Source of the DNA: UBA1672 sp964015995 | GTDB lineage: Bacteria; Pseudomonadota; Alphaproteobacteria; Micavibrionales; Micavibrionaceae | DNA: 22,385 bases | Direction of reading: 5' to 3' | Assembly (NCBI GenBank): GCA_964015995.1 | Contig: CAXHFH010000029.1 | Coordinates: 1 to 22,385, forward strand | Shown here: positions 1 through 7,992 of the stretch, in pieces | Layout: the number at the start of each line of letters is the position of its first letter | Numbering within the stretch: position 1 is the first letter of the stretch | The notes under the pieces: model-generated | Seen by the model: only the letters and a program-made list of their open reading frames with translations | Databases searched by the model: none | Told to the model about the DNA's origin: nothing | Position numbers and translations under genes: made by a program

Positions 1-3
1 ACT

Positions 4-959
4 TTAGCTTTGCCTGTTTAGAAAATGACGAATACACAAATCATAAAAACGCTGTATTCCGTATGAAATTACAATAACCACGGTCGTAATGATCGCCATC
101 AATGCAACTAAATGAAAATGTGACCAATTTTCTATATCAAATATTTGATATAGAAAAACATATAATACTCTGTGAAAAAGATAGGCTGCGAAGGATGCAT
201 AACCAATGTTCTTCCACATCAAATGTAGCTTTTCAAAACTGGCAACGTGATGCGATGAAAACAATAATACAGGAAAAGCAAAAATAGGTAGAGCAAAACT
301 GATATTTTCAATAGTTAAGCAATCTGCCTGAATAAGAAAAAATGATGGTATAAGAGCCACAAACGAACCAATAAATGCACGTTGGCTTCTACAAAATTCT
401 TTTAAAGTATCAAGCTGACCAAGAAAAATTCCGAATATCATAGACGGTAAATAAACATAAATTCTTTCGTCAATTAATTGTGTTACACGGTGCATTACAA
501 ACAGAAGTACAAACAGCGCGCTTGCTGAAAAAACAATTTCTTATTCGTACGCATGTAAAACCAAAAAAATGGTAAGGCAAGATAGTAAATAAAAATGACA
601 TTAATAAACCAAAGTGTCAGTGGCGACTTAAAACATCAACACTGCAGCCGCGTATAAAAGATATATGCGCAAAACACGTTTTATATAAAATTGATGTATT
701 ATTTTTTCGCGTTCTTTGCCTTCAGGATTGTTTGATATGTTTTTTCTTTGCTGGCTTGTTAAAAGATACGCAGAAACTGTAAAAAAACACCAAGAACAAT
801 GATGGCCCATGATTTAGTGAAAGACGTTTTCAACAGATCTAAGCCAACATAATCAACATGATGCCAGAATCCGATGATGTATATAGCTGCGATCGCCCTT
901 AAAACATCCAAAGCATAATCACGCTCTGGCTTCTGAATATTTTCTATTGATACAAAATC
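4..959 (-). pseudogene. Acyltransferase-3 family membrane protein, broken by three frameshifts
   Basis: Integral-membrane acyltransferase-3 proteins transfer acetyl or other acyl groups to surface glycans. Three reading frames must be joined to rebuild the family pattern. The N-terminal piece (about 959-788) reads DYALDVLRAIAAIYIIGFWHH, with the usual LDxLRAxA and paired-His motifs. The middle piece (about 810-628) has TVSAYLL and FYIKRVLRIYLLY. A short third piece (about 632-534) reads SPLTLWFINVIFIYYLALPFF. The last piece (about 533-4) contains GYASFAAYLFHR. Joins fall at A/T homopolymers on the given strand: A7 at 781-787 (one base short), A4 at 630-633 (one base extra) and A6 at 528-533 (one base short). 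The rebuilt protein is about 315 residues, near normal length, with no further internal stops. No ATG opens the first piece: it starts in the MurA frame right after the MurA stop. It follows murA, flippase and murB, so it probably decorated the same glycan. Recent decay or assembly error are both possible. Confidence 0.8.
128..157. repeat. Perfect 30-bp palindrome inside the acyltransferase remnant
   Basis: The left half TTTTCTATATCAAAT (128-142) is followed directly by its exact reverse complement (143-157), with no loop base. The symmetry stops at positions 127 and 158. It lies in the part of the acyltransferase encoding LYQIFDIEN, and because of the symmetry the opposite strand encodes nearly the same peptide. 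A perfect 30-bp inverted repeat is very unlikely by chance, even in AT-rich DNA. I see no second copy in the window. Confidence 0.95.
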
Positions 960-2267
960 CTAAATGATTTGAACGTTACCACTCAATGATCGGATTTTTT
1001 CAACAAACTGATTATAACCACGTTCGACTTGCCACGCTTCTTCCAGTATTGTTTCACCATCCGCCACACAGCCGGCCAACGTTAGTGCAATACCTGCACG
1101 TAAGTCGGTTGCGCGGACAGTATTACCTGCAAGCTTTGTGCCACCCTTAATTTTGAGAAGATTGTCTTCTACCTCAAACTGAACACCCATTTTTGCGAGT
1201 TCTTCGGCGTAAACGTAACGCCCAGGGAAACGCAAATCAATGATACGGCTTTCTCCCTTCGCTAGCGCTCCATAGATCGCGAATAAAGGCTGCATATCCG
1301 AATTGATCCCGGGGTAGGGGCCCGTAGATATTTCGACAGGATAACAGCAACCACCGCGGACGATAACACTATTATCCTTTCTGTAATATTCTGTACCGCT
1401 CTCTCTTAGGAAAGCCAAAGGCACATCTAGATGATCAAATGGAAAATCAATGATTTCAATATCGCCACCCGTTAAGGTTGCACCAATCATCCATGTTAAG
1501 GCCTCCATATTATCCGGAATAACTCTATGACTTGTCCCTGATAGAGCCTCGACCCCGTTTATCTCAATACGCTCTTGACCGAAAACTTTAATGTCCGCGC
1601 CCATTTTATTAAGCATATCAATAAGATCAATAATTTCCGGCCTTATATGCGGCCCCCAGATTGTTGTTTTTCCTTTTGCCAAACTTCCACATAGAATTGC
1701 ATTCTCAGTTGCGCCGGTTGAGCGCATGGGCAGAACAATATCTGCACCGATTAGACCGTTTTCCGCTTCAGCCTGAAGGTGTGTATCATCATCAAAAACA
1801 CGCGCCCCTAATGTTTCAAGGATCATGACGTGAAGGTCATATTTCCGTTCTCCTAATTTACATCCACCAGGGAGAGGTACAGCACCAGAACCAGTTTTAG
1901 CAACCAAAGCACCCAGAATAAGCAATGTGTTCCTGATAGATCTGCCATTCCAATCAAGATAGGAATTTAAGCTTCCATCATCTTGATGAATGACGCAATG
2001 CTCATCGCTAACATCGCAGCGTTTACCAAGGGCCTCAAGCATGCCTAAATGTACCTGCGCATCACGTAAGCTTGCGGGGTAGTTACTAAGCTCTAATGTA
2101 TCCGATGTTAAAATAGATGCAGCCAATAACCTTAGAACCGAATTCTTAGCGCCGCTTACTTTAACTGTTCCTTCTAACTTAGAACGTTTAATAGAATACT
2201 TTATATCGTCATTTTTGTTAGTTTCATCATCACGGGCTATAAACGCTGATGGGCTTGATATATTCAC
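960..2267 (-). CDS. murA: MurA-like UDP-N-acetylglucosamine 1-carboxyvinyltransferase (probable paralogue)
   Basis: Transfers enolpyruvate from PEP to the 3-OH of UDP-GlcNAc in the cytoplasm, the first step toward UDP-MurNAc. Numbered from the GTG at 2267 (435 residues), catalytic features are all present: K41-N42 in SGAKN, the loop cysteine C136 in LPGGCKLGER with R141, D324 in NSDMQP, R346, the D388-L389-R390 triad in ATDLRA, and R416 in VERGY. The retained cysteine predicts fosfomycin sensitivity. The usual RAS motif before the loop reads RNT here and the loop carries KLGERK, so the protein is divergent. About 25 residues precede the normal MurA start. GTG at 2267 is chosen because GAGG lies nine bases upstream; an in-frame TTG at 2294 is the alternative. 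It sits after a flippase and murB in a glycan cluster rather than with cell-division genes, hence a role in surface polysaccharide rather than peptidoglycan is inferred. Confidence 0.88.
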   Translation of the reverse strand: MNISSPSAFIARDDETNKNDDIKYSIKRSKLEGTVKVSGAKNSVLRLLAASILTSDTLELSNYPASLRDAQVHLGMLEALGKRCDVSDEHCVIHQDDGSLNSYLDWNGRSIRNTLLILGALVAKTGSGAVPLPGGCKLGERKYDLHVMILETLGARVFDDDTHLQAEAENGLIGADIVLPMRSTGATENAILCGSLAKGKTTIWGPHIRPEIIDLIDMLNKMGADIKVFGQERIEINGVEALSGTSHRVIPDNMEALTWMIGATLTGGDIEIIDFPFDHLDVPLAFLRESGTEYYRKDNSVIVRGGCCYPVEISTGPYPGINSDMQPLFAIYGALAKGESRIIDLRFPGRYVYAEELAKMGVQFEVEDNLLKIKGGTKLAGNTVRATDLRAGIALTLAGCVADGETILEEAWQVERGYNQFVEKIRSLSGNVQII

Positions 2268-2298
2268 AGAACTGTACCTCGTTATTGTAAGCAATTAA

Positions 2299-3816
2299 TC
2301 AATAGAGTTTTTTCAAAGCATGCGGAAGCTTTTTTTCTAAAACAGATAAAACCTGTTCTCTCAGCCAAAGGCCATTATCCCCCCAAAGCCATTTATATGG
2401 TTTTACCAACATAAAAATAGCGAGAAATCCAATCAACACGGAGACCAGTAAAAACACTAAGATTGGCGGTAATAAAGAACGCAGTAAGAATAATGTAGGC
2501 AAAGTAATAACAGCCAGTAGCGCGGTAATGATGACGCCGTTCATTACTGTTTTGAGAAAATCCAGTAACAAAAGATTTGTAAATTTTGATGCACAGTAAC
2601 TGAGCATTACAAAATTCATCACGATTGATCCTGTTACGGCATATGCAACGGCCTCGATACCATGCGGATATGCCATATAGCATCCGACGCCGACCATTGC
2701 AGCATACAGCATCTGTATGCCTGCGAATACATAAACTCTACCAACTGATATGATCACCGACTGACTAACCTTGTATGAGACACGGAAGAACGTCGCACTA
2801 ACAAGAATTATAAAAGGCAGAGTAGCAGATTCCCATTTAGCACCTAACACAATCAAAATAATTTCTGGGCCCAAAGCCCATAAAATAAAAGTGAGCGGCA
2901 TTGCGACAAGAGCCGTGAGGGATAAACCACGACGATAAGCAAAGTTCATACGCGCCTTATCTTCTTGCGCTCTGGCATAAGAGCTTAAAGCCACCTTAGC
3001 CGCGACTTTGTCGAATATCTGTGCAGGAAATCCAGCCAAGCGGTAGGCTCGATCGTAAAAGCCTAAGCTTTCCGCGCCGACAAACTTTGCAATAAAGAAA
3101 TTATCCGCATTGAGAGCTGCGTAATTAATAATACGTGACATAGATAATCCACCACCGACAATCATGAGATCCTTCATTGACTGTAAATCAAAGGAGGGAC
3201 GGCAACTATGCTTTTGTGCAATCATCATTAGAACCATTGCCAGAAAACTTTGGGCCATGACGCCAATGACAATAGACCAATAACTATATCCCGCTAAGGC
3301 CAGAGATATCGTCACGATTATAGCTATAAAAGAACCTGCAATCTTAATCACACCAAGCGTCTTATAACGGAAAGAACGAGACATGAGGTTTTCAGCAACC
3401 ATCGATAGACCTGTCCAAAGAAACACAATCGCCAGCACTCTGATAACATTCGTTATTTCAGGTATTTGAAAAAAAACAGCTATATGAGGTGCACTGATTA
3501 TGAGCAGTAACGCAACAAATAAGCTGCTCGCCATACTCAATGTGAAAGCAACACGGATATGTTTCTCTGTTATGTCCTTGAGCTGTATGATTGCAGAGCC
3601 TAATGCGATATCAGAAAACATATTGGAAAAGGCAATCACAATATTAGCGGCAGCTACGATACCAAACTCAGTAGGTGTTAGAATACGTGCCAAAACTGCA
3701 ATAGAGATTAATTGTAGTGCCATTTGCATGCCAACAGTAAGCCCCATAACACTGACTCCACCGAGCGCTTTTTGACTTAATGATTGATTTTCTTTGTTCT
3801 CTGGCTGGTCACTCAT
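2299..3816 (-). CDS. Wzx-type polysaccharide flippase (WzxC/TuaB-like, MATE-like superfamily)
   Basis: A 505-residue multi-spanning inner-membrane protein expected to flip undecaprenyl-linked oligosaccharide units to the periplasm. The N-terminus has the family signature pattern GGVSVMGLTVGMQM followed by VLARILTPTEFGIVAAANI and FSDIALGSAIIQ, as in WzxC/TuaB-like lipopolysaccharide biosynthesis proteins. About twelve to fourteen hydrophobic segments alternate with short basic loops, and length is normal for the family. Its ATG overlaps the murB stop by four bases (ATGA), so translation is probably coupled; it ends about 30 bases before the chosen murA start. The substrate is unknown, but the flanking MurA and MurB suggest a unit containing a muramic-acid-type sugar. 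Function as a flippase is by family; the substrate is inference. Confidence 0.85.
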   Translation of the reverse strand: MSDQPENKENQSLSQKALGGVSVMGLTVGMQMALQLISIAVLARILTPTEFGIVAAANIVIAFSNMFSDIALGSAIIQLKDITEKHIRVAFTLSMASSLFVALLLIISAPHIAVFFQIPEITNVIRVLAIVFLWTGLSMVAENLMSRSFRYKTLGVIKIAGSFIAIIVTISLALAGYSYWSIVIGVMAQSFLAMVLMMIAQKHSCRPSFDLQSMKDLMIVGGGLSMSRIINYAALNADNFFIAKFVGAESLGFYDRAYRLAGFPAQIFDKVAAKVALSSYARAQEDKARMNFAYRRGLSLTALVAMPLTFILWALGPEIILIVLGAKWESATLPFIILVSATFFRVSYKVSQSVIISVGRVYVFAGIQMLYAAMVGVGCYMAYPHGIEAVAYAVTGSIVMNFVMLSYCASKFTNLLLLDFLKTVMNGVIITALLAVITLPTLFLLRSLLPPILVFLLVSVLIGFLAIFMLVKPYKWLWGDNGLWLREQVLSVLEKKLPHALKKLY

Positions 3817-4814
3817 GCAAACAACTCATCAGTTTCCATATGTGCAGGCTTAAGATTTCCTGTCGGCGAGAGATAGCGCACTTCAGCATCCATGGTAAAA
3901 CCGGTATTCTTAAAGACCGTCACTCGGCATTCATTAATTAAATACAGAATATCTTGTGATGACGCGCCACCAAGGTTGATTATAAAATTACCATGGAGCG
4001 GTGATATCTGCGCATTCCCCTTCTTCTGCCCTTTTAATCCAGCATCTTCAATGGCCTTACCGGGGGGACCGACGATAGGATACATTTCCGGATTACTGAG
4101 AAAGACTGATCCGCAGTTAGGATACTTTCGTGGGAATTTTTTACGCCTTTCGATGAGTATCTCTAAGCCTTCTTTATGCAATTCTTGTGCATTACCAGAT
4201 TCATATTGAAATGAAGCCTCCACAACGACACAGTTAATCTCTTGCAAGTAAGAGGAGCGATAATGAAAACGGCATTCCTCTTTAGTAAATGTCTTTATAT
4301 CACCAAATTCGTTAATAATAGTAGCAGAGATCAGTTGTTCTCCGATGCCTTTACGCTGAGAACCACCATTCATCATTACGAGGCCACCTAAAGTTCCCGG
4401 GATACCGATAGCATGAACACACCCCGTTAATCCGCGATTAATCACATTTCGTACAAAACACGGCACCCATAGGCCTGCGCCTGCGGTGACCTGACCTCCT
4501 TTATGAAACTCAATCTTGCTAAGGGCAGACGAAATTTTGATTAGAACACCACGATAGCCAGCATCATCAAATAAAATATTCGATGTATCGCCAATAACTG
4601 TGTAGAGCACATTGTTCTTTTGCAAATAGCGAATAACATCAGCAACCATTTGAACCGAGCTTGGCTCAATAACAACATCCGCGAGCCCACCAACTTTATA
4701 CCAAGACAAATCAGATAATTTAATACCTGCCTTAGTGCATAAAGGTGCTATACGATTCAAGCCATCAATTAATTGCGGATCAACCAGTTTTTTATTACCT
4801 GTTACAGACAACAC
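3813..4814 (-). CDS. murB: MurB-like UDP-N-acetylenolpyruvoylglucosamine reductase (probable paralogue)
   Basis: FAD/NADPH enzyme reducing the enolpyruvyl ether made by MurA to give UDP-MurNAc. The FAD-binding part shows SWYKVGGLADVVIEP (about 37-51), GDTSNILFDDAGYRG and GIPGTLGGLVMMNGG (about 137-151). The reductase core has YRSSY (R186), NCGSVFLSNP with the proton-donor serine S236, PLHGNFIIN, and the C-terminal DAEVRYL with catalytic E311. It lacks the extra loop of type I enzymes, so it is type II. The nucleotide loop reads GDTSN where GGGSN is usual. GTG at 4814 is preferred because AAAGG lies six bases upstream; TTG codons at 4817 and 4811 are alternatives. It is first in the minus-strand operon murB-flippase-murA, away from any cell-division cluster. 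I saw no convincing promoter in the 106 bases to the divergent glycosyltransferase. Confidence 0.88.
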   Translation of the reverse strand: MLSVTGNKKLVDPQLIDGLNRIAPLCTKAGIKLSDLSWYKVGGLADVVIEPSSVQMVADVIRYLQKNNVLYTVIGDTSNILFDDAGYRGVLIKISSALSKIEFHKGGQVTAGAGLWVPCFVRNVINRGLTGCVHAIGIPGTLGGLVMMNGGSQRKGIGEQLISATIINEFGDIKTFTKEECRFHYRSSYLQEINCVVVEASFQYESGNAQELHKEGLEILIERRKKFPRKYPNCGSVFLSNPEMYPIVGPPGKAIEDAGLKGQKKGNAQISPLHGNFIINLGGASSQDILYLINECRVTVFKNTGFTMDAEVRYLSPTGNLKPAHMETDELFA

Positions 4815-4920
4815 CAAGTACCTTTAATTCTAAAAATTTAAGTCATTAGATTAATTACATTTCGCTTTTATTGCACTGCGCAATTTGCTAGTAAACAGAT
4901 AATTATTCAAAGGTTACAAA

Positions 4921-5913
4921 ATGTACCATCCAAAAGTATCCATTGTATGCGCATATTACAACAGAGAAGACTATGTCACAGGCTCTGTTCAAAGCCTACT
5001 GGATCAAAATTACGATAATCTAGAAATCATTATTATTAATGATGGCTCAACTGACTCTACGCTTCAAACGTTAGAAAAATTTAATGATCCGCGTTTAAAA
5101 ATAATAACCCAGAATAATACAGGATTTGTTGGTGCAATTACCCGTGCGGTAGAACAAGCAAAGGGGGAGTACATAGCTGTCCATGGATCAGGTGATATTT
5201 CTTACCCTGATCGAATATCAAAACAAGCTCAAGTTTTGAACGATAATGAAGAAGTAGGGGTAGTCGGTTGTCATGTCGAAGATGACAGCAAAACAGGCGA
5301 TAATGTTTATACTTTAAAGATACCTAATAATCTTAATTTTAATCAACGTCTACTCAAACACAATATGTTTACACATGGCGAAGTGATGTTTCGCAAAAAC
5401 ATTTACGAAAAAGTTGGTGGTTACAGGCCTTTCTTTACATTTGCACAAGATCATGATCTGTGGCTTCGCATGAGCGCCCATTGTAATTATTATATTGTAG
5501 AAGAAACACTATATCGTCGTTTCCGATTAAACACTGGCGTTAGCAAAAACACACAGAAAGAAATATTACAGGCTAGCCTTTCAGAATTTTCTGTGCACTG
5601 TGCACAAGAACGTAATGCGGGAAGGTCAGACCCTCTGGATAGTATAGGCGCACAATCCATTTTTCTTAAACCTCCATCTAAAAATTTAGCAAAAAGGCTT
5701 ATTTGGTTAGGTATATATTGCATGATTAACGGAAATCACGACAAGGGATGGCCTATCATGCAAAAAGCAATTAATGAGCATCTATGTTTAAAAGTTTTTC
5801 TGGTATATTGTATTGGTATAACTCACAAAATAGACATCTTGTGGAAATTTTTTGGTCTTCCCGTATACAAATATCTATACGAAAGCCACCTAAAAAGAAG
5901 CGGACAGAAATGA
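4921..5913 (+). CDS. Glycosyltransferase, family 2 (GT-A fold)
   Basis: A 330-residue cytoplasmic inverting glycosyltransferase expected to add a sugar to the lipid-linked repeat unit. The GT-A nucleotide-binding start is VSIVCAYYNREDYV, followed by NDGSTD (40-45). Where most family members have a DxD-type metal site the sequence is HGSGDISYPDR (88-98), keeping only the last Asp. QDHDLWLRM (176-184) matches the downstream acidic ED motif region. The C-terminal third is basic, with hydrophobic stretches that may associate with the membrane. The ATG has AAAGG seven bases upstream. It opens a plus-strand run of three glycosyltransferase genes divergent from murB. Donor and acceptor sugars cannot be told from sequence. 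Confidence 0.88.
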   Translation: MYHPKVSIVCAYYNREDYVTGSVQSLLDQNYDNLEIIIINDGSTDSTLQTLEKFNDPRLKIITQNNTGFVGAITRAVEQAKGEYIAVHGSGDISYPDRISKQAQVLNDNEEVGVVGCHVEDDSKTGDNVYTLKIPNNLNFNQRLLKHNMFTHGEVMFRKNIYEKVGGYRPFFTFAQDHDLWLRMSAHCNYYIVEETLYRRFRLNTGVSKNTQKEILQASLSEFSVHCAQERNAGRSDPLDSIGAQSIFLKPPSKNLAKRLIWLGIYCMINGNHDKGWPIMQKAINEHLCLKVFLVYCIGITHKIDILWKFFGLPVYKYLYESHLKRSGQK

Positions 5914-5958
5914 TCTATTCACTTGTAAGTCATACTACCTCAAACTAAGGAATTGCCC

Positions 5959-6882
5959 ATGCTCGTTTCCGTTGTAATTTGCACTTATAATCGCGCTGAT
6001 AAAATCCTAAAATGTTTGGACTCAGTTCACAATGCTATGAAAAATGCAATACCTATCGAGGCTGAAATTGTCATCGTTAATAATAATTCTAAAGATAATA
6101 CCGTGGACGTTATTACGCAATGGCGAAAAAACTCTGAGTTTGCTGTTAATCTTATAACAGAAGAAAAACAAGGTATTGCTTATGCCCGCAACCGTAGTTT
6201 TACAGAGGCAAAAGGTGATCTGCTCATATCCCTTGACGACGATTGTTGTTTAGACGCAAATCATATTAAGAGCGTGCTAGCACATTACAAAAACGATAAA
6301 GAACCAATTCTGCGGTTCGGTCAGTTAGACCTTGGCAATATTAAAGACTGGCCAATGACCATACAAACCAGACCAAGTATAAAGCGATGGAAAAAAAACT
6401 CTCCCGAGTACGATTACATCACAATGGGGGATATATGCAGTGCCAACATGATCATCCCCAGAGAAATTATTAATAGAGTTGGCCTGTATGATAATCGATT
6501 TGGCACAGCAGGCATTCCTGGGGGAGAGGATGCTGATTTTGGGTTCAGGGTTTATAATGCGGGGTTCATGCTTGAATACGTTCCCGATGTAATAGCGCTT
6601 CATTATCATGGACGCAGAAATCCGGGCGCCGTGAATAAATTGATAAAAGGCTATTCAATATCAGCAGGCGCTTTATTCATGAAACATAATATTGACCACC
6701 CGCGTATAGCACAAATCTTTAGTTCGCGGCACTTTCCGCCTGATCCAGATGGAAAATACGTGAATGACAAAAGATTACAAGAAATAAAAAAATTTCATAA
6801 AAAAAATAAATTATTTTACATATTGGGCGCCCTTGTGTTTATTAGGGAAACCTTAAAACAAAAAATATTTGGACAGGGATGA
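5959..6882 (+). CDS. Glycosyltransferase, family 2 (GT-A fold)
   Basis: A 307-residue family 2 glycosyltransferase. It begins LVSVVICTYNRADKILKCL, then NNNSKDNT (41-48), QGIAYARNRS, a clear metal-binding DDD at 93-95 in SLDDDC, and GGEDADFGFRV (188-198), the acidic catalytic-base region. HYHGRRN near 215-221 is a conserved-looking His cluster. The ATG at 5959 is chosen over an in-frame TTG at 5953 because AAGGA lies seven bases before the ATG. It follows the first glycosyltransferase by 45 bases and its stop overlaps the start of the next gene (ATGA), so these genes are co-transcribed and probably act in sequence on the same repeat unit. The substrate is unknown. Confidence 0.9.
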   Translation: MLVSVVICTYNRADKILKCLDSVHNAMKNAIPIEAEIVIVNNNSKDNTVDVITQWRKNSEFAVNLITEEKQGIAYARNRSFTEAKGDLLISLDDDCCLDANHIKSVLAHYKNDKEPILRFGQLDLGNIKDWPMTIQTRPSIKRWKKNSPEYDYITMGDICSANMIIPREIINRVGLYDNRFGTAGIPGGEDADFGFRVYNAGFMLEYVPDVIALHYHGRRNPGAVNKLIKGYSISAGALFMKHNIDHPRIAQIFSSRHFPPDPDGKYVNDKRLQEIKKFHKKNKLFYILGALVFIRETLKQKIFGQG

Positions 6883-7913
6883 AACCTAACACCTATATCT
6901 TTTTCAGGAATGATCAACATCAAATGAAATTTGAGTTTGACCCTGACAATCCATACAGCCTAGATCACGTCGATTATAAATATTTCGGACGTGCCATTAG
7001 CTTTTTAGAGCCTCAAATTCAAAATATGGGTTTAACAATTTACGTGACCGCTTGGACTGTGCATGAATTACCATCTTATGGTCCTGATGTTGTTGCATGC
7101 ATACTGCAGGACGAATGGGGAAGGGAGCCTAAGTATCGTGATAACGTTGGTATGGTTTTTAAAACCTGTGGCTTAAACCCGCTGAACGCAGAGTCATACA
7201 AGCATGGTAATATTTCTGATTATATCAGTAACTTTCTTGGCCAAAGTAAGGCTTTCTATAATGATAAAGGTGGGCGCTTGGGGACAACCATAGCGCGTCT
7301 TAAAAACAAAAATATTGCACCCGTTTATGAAATGCCCATTGGGTGTTACGCCTATGAAGATACGGCTTTCATACCTTTTGAAGAGCGCACAAACGACATG
7401 TTTTTCGCTGGTAGTATACAACATAAAAAAGATCAGCTTTTTAGAATTAAAAGACCCAAAGAACTCGCAAGAGATCGTATGACAAAGGCGCTTGAACAAC
7501 TACAAGAACATAATCCTGATCTTAATATTAAAACGAAAATAACTGCGGGTTTTAAAGATAGCATAAGCAATGAAAATCAACTTTATCTTGAAAACATTAT
7601 GAACACTAAAATTTGTCCTATTCCGCGTGGCGCTAATCTCGAAACTTTTCGTTTCTATGAGGCAATGCGCTCTGGATGTATTTTAATTGGTGAAGCCTTT
7701 CCAAAAGGCTGGTTTTATGATGGCGCCCCCATTATCAGATTAAAAAATTGGGCTGATATACAAAAGGTGGTGCCAGCGCTTCTCGCGGATGAACATAGAA
7801 TGTTAGCGCTACACAAACAAACACTCGAATGGTGGGACAACGTCTGTTCAGAAAAAAGTTTGGCTGATCATATAGCGCAAAATATTCTGTCTCATTACAA
7901 AGCTGACACATAG
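6879..7913 (+). CDS. Probable glycosyltransferase, exostosin/GT47-like C-terminal region
   Basis: A 344-residue protein with no signal peptide or membrane segment. The best recognisable part is at 246-270, CPIPRGANLETFRFYEAMRSG followed by CILI, which resembles the donor-binding region of exostosin-type (GT47) and related GT-B enzymes, where a PRG...ETFRxxEAMxxGCIPI pattern is typical. FFAGSIQHKKDQLFRIKRP (175-193) resembles the FxG...R segment that begins the C-terminal Rossmann domain. The N-terminal half matches nothing I know. Its ATG overlaps the preceding glycosyltransferase stop by four bases, making it the third gene of the plus-strand run. The glycosyltransferase call is fairly secure; the family is less so. 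Confidence 0.7.
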   Translation: MKPNTYIFFRNDQHQMKFEFDPDNPYSLDHVDYKYFGRAISFLEPQIQNMGLTIYVTAWTVHELPSYGPDVVACILQDEWGREPKYRDNVGMVFKTCGLNPLNAESYKHGNISDYISNFLGQSKAFYNDKGGRLGTTIARLKNKNIAPVYEMPIGCYAYEDTAFIPFEERTNDMFFAGSIQHKKDQLFRIKRPKELARDRMTKALEQLQEHNPDLNIKTKITAGFKDSISNENQLYLENIMNTKICPIPRGANLETFRFYEAMRSGCILIGEAFPKGWFYDGAPIIRLKNWADIQKVVPALLADEHRMLALHKQTLEWWDNVCSEKSLADHIAQNILSHYKADT

Positions 7914-7992
7914 CAACAAAAAAATTGCGATTCCAATAAGACAATAATCACCAACCTCTATTGACCGTGTTTCTTGTGTATCATCTCAAATA

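Noticed and set aside
102..287. Open frame on the plus strand inside the acyltransferase, sharing a peptide with the minus frame
   Set aside because: The shared peptide is explained by the 30-bp palindrome, and the rest has no family features or ribosome site.
4815..4920. Promoter pairs in the murB-glycosyltransferase divergent spacer
   Set aside because: The best candidates match only four of six bases in both boxes or have poor spacing, so none can be supported.
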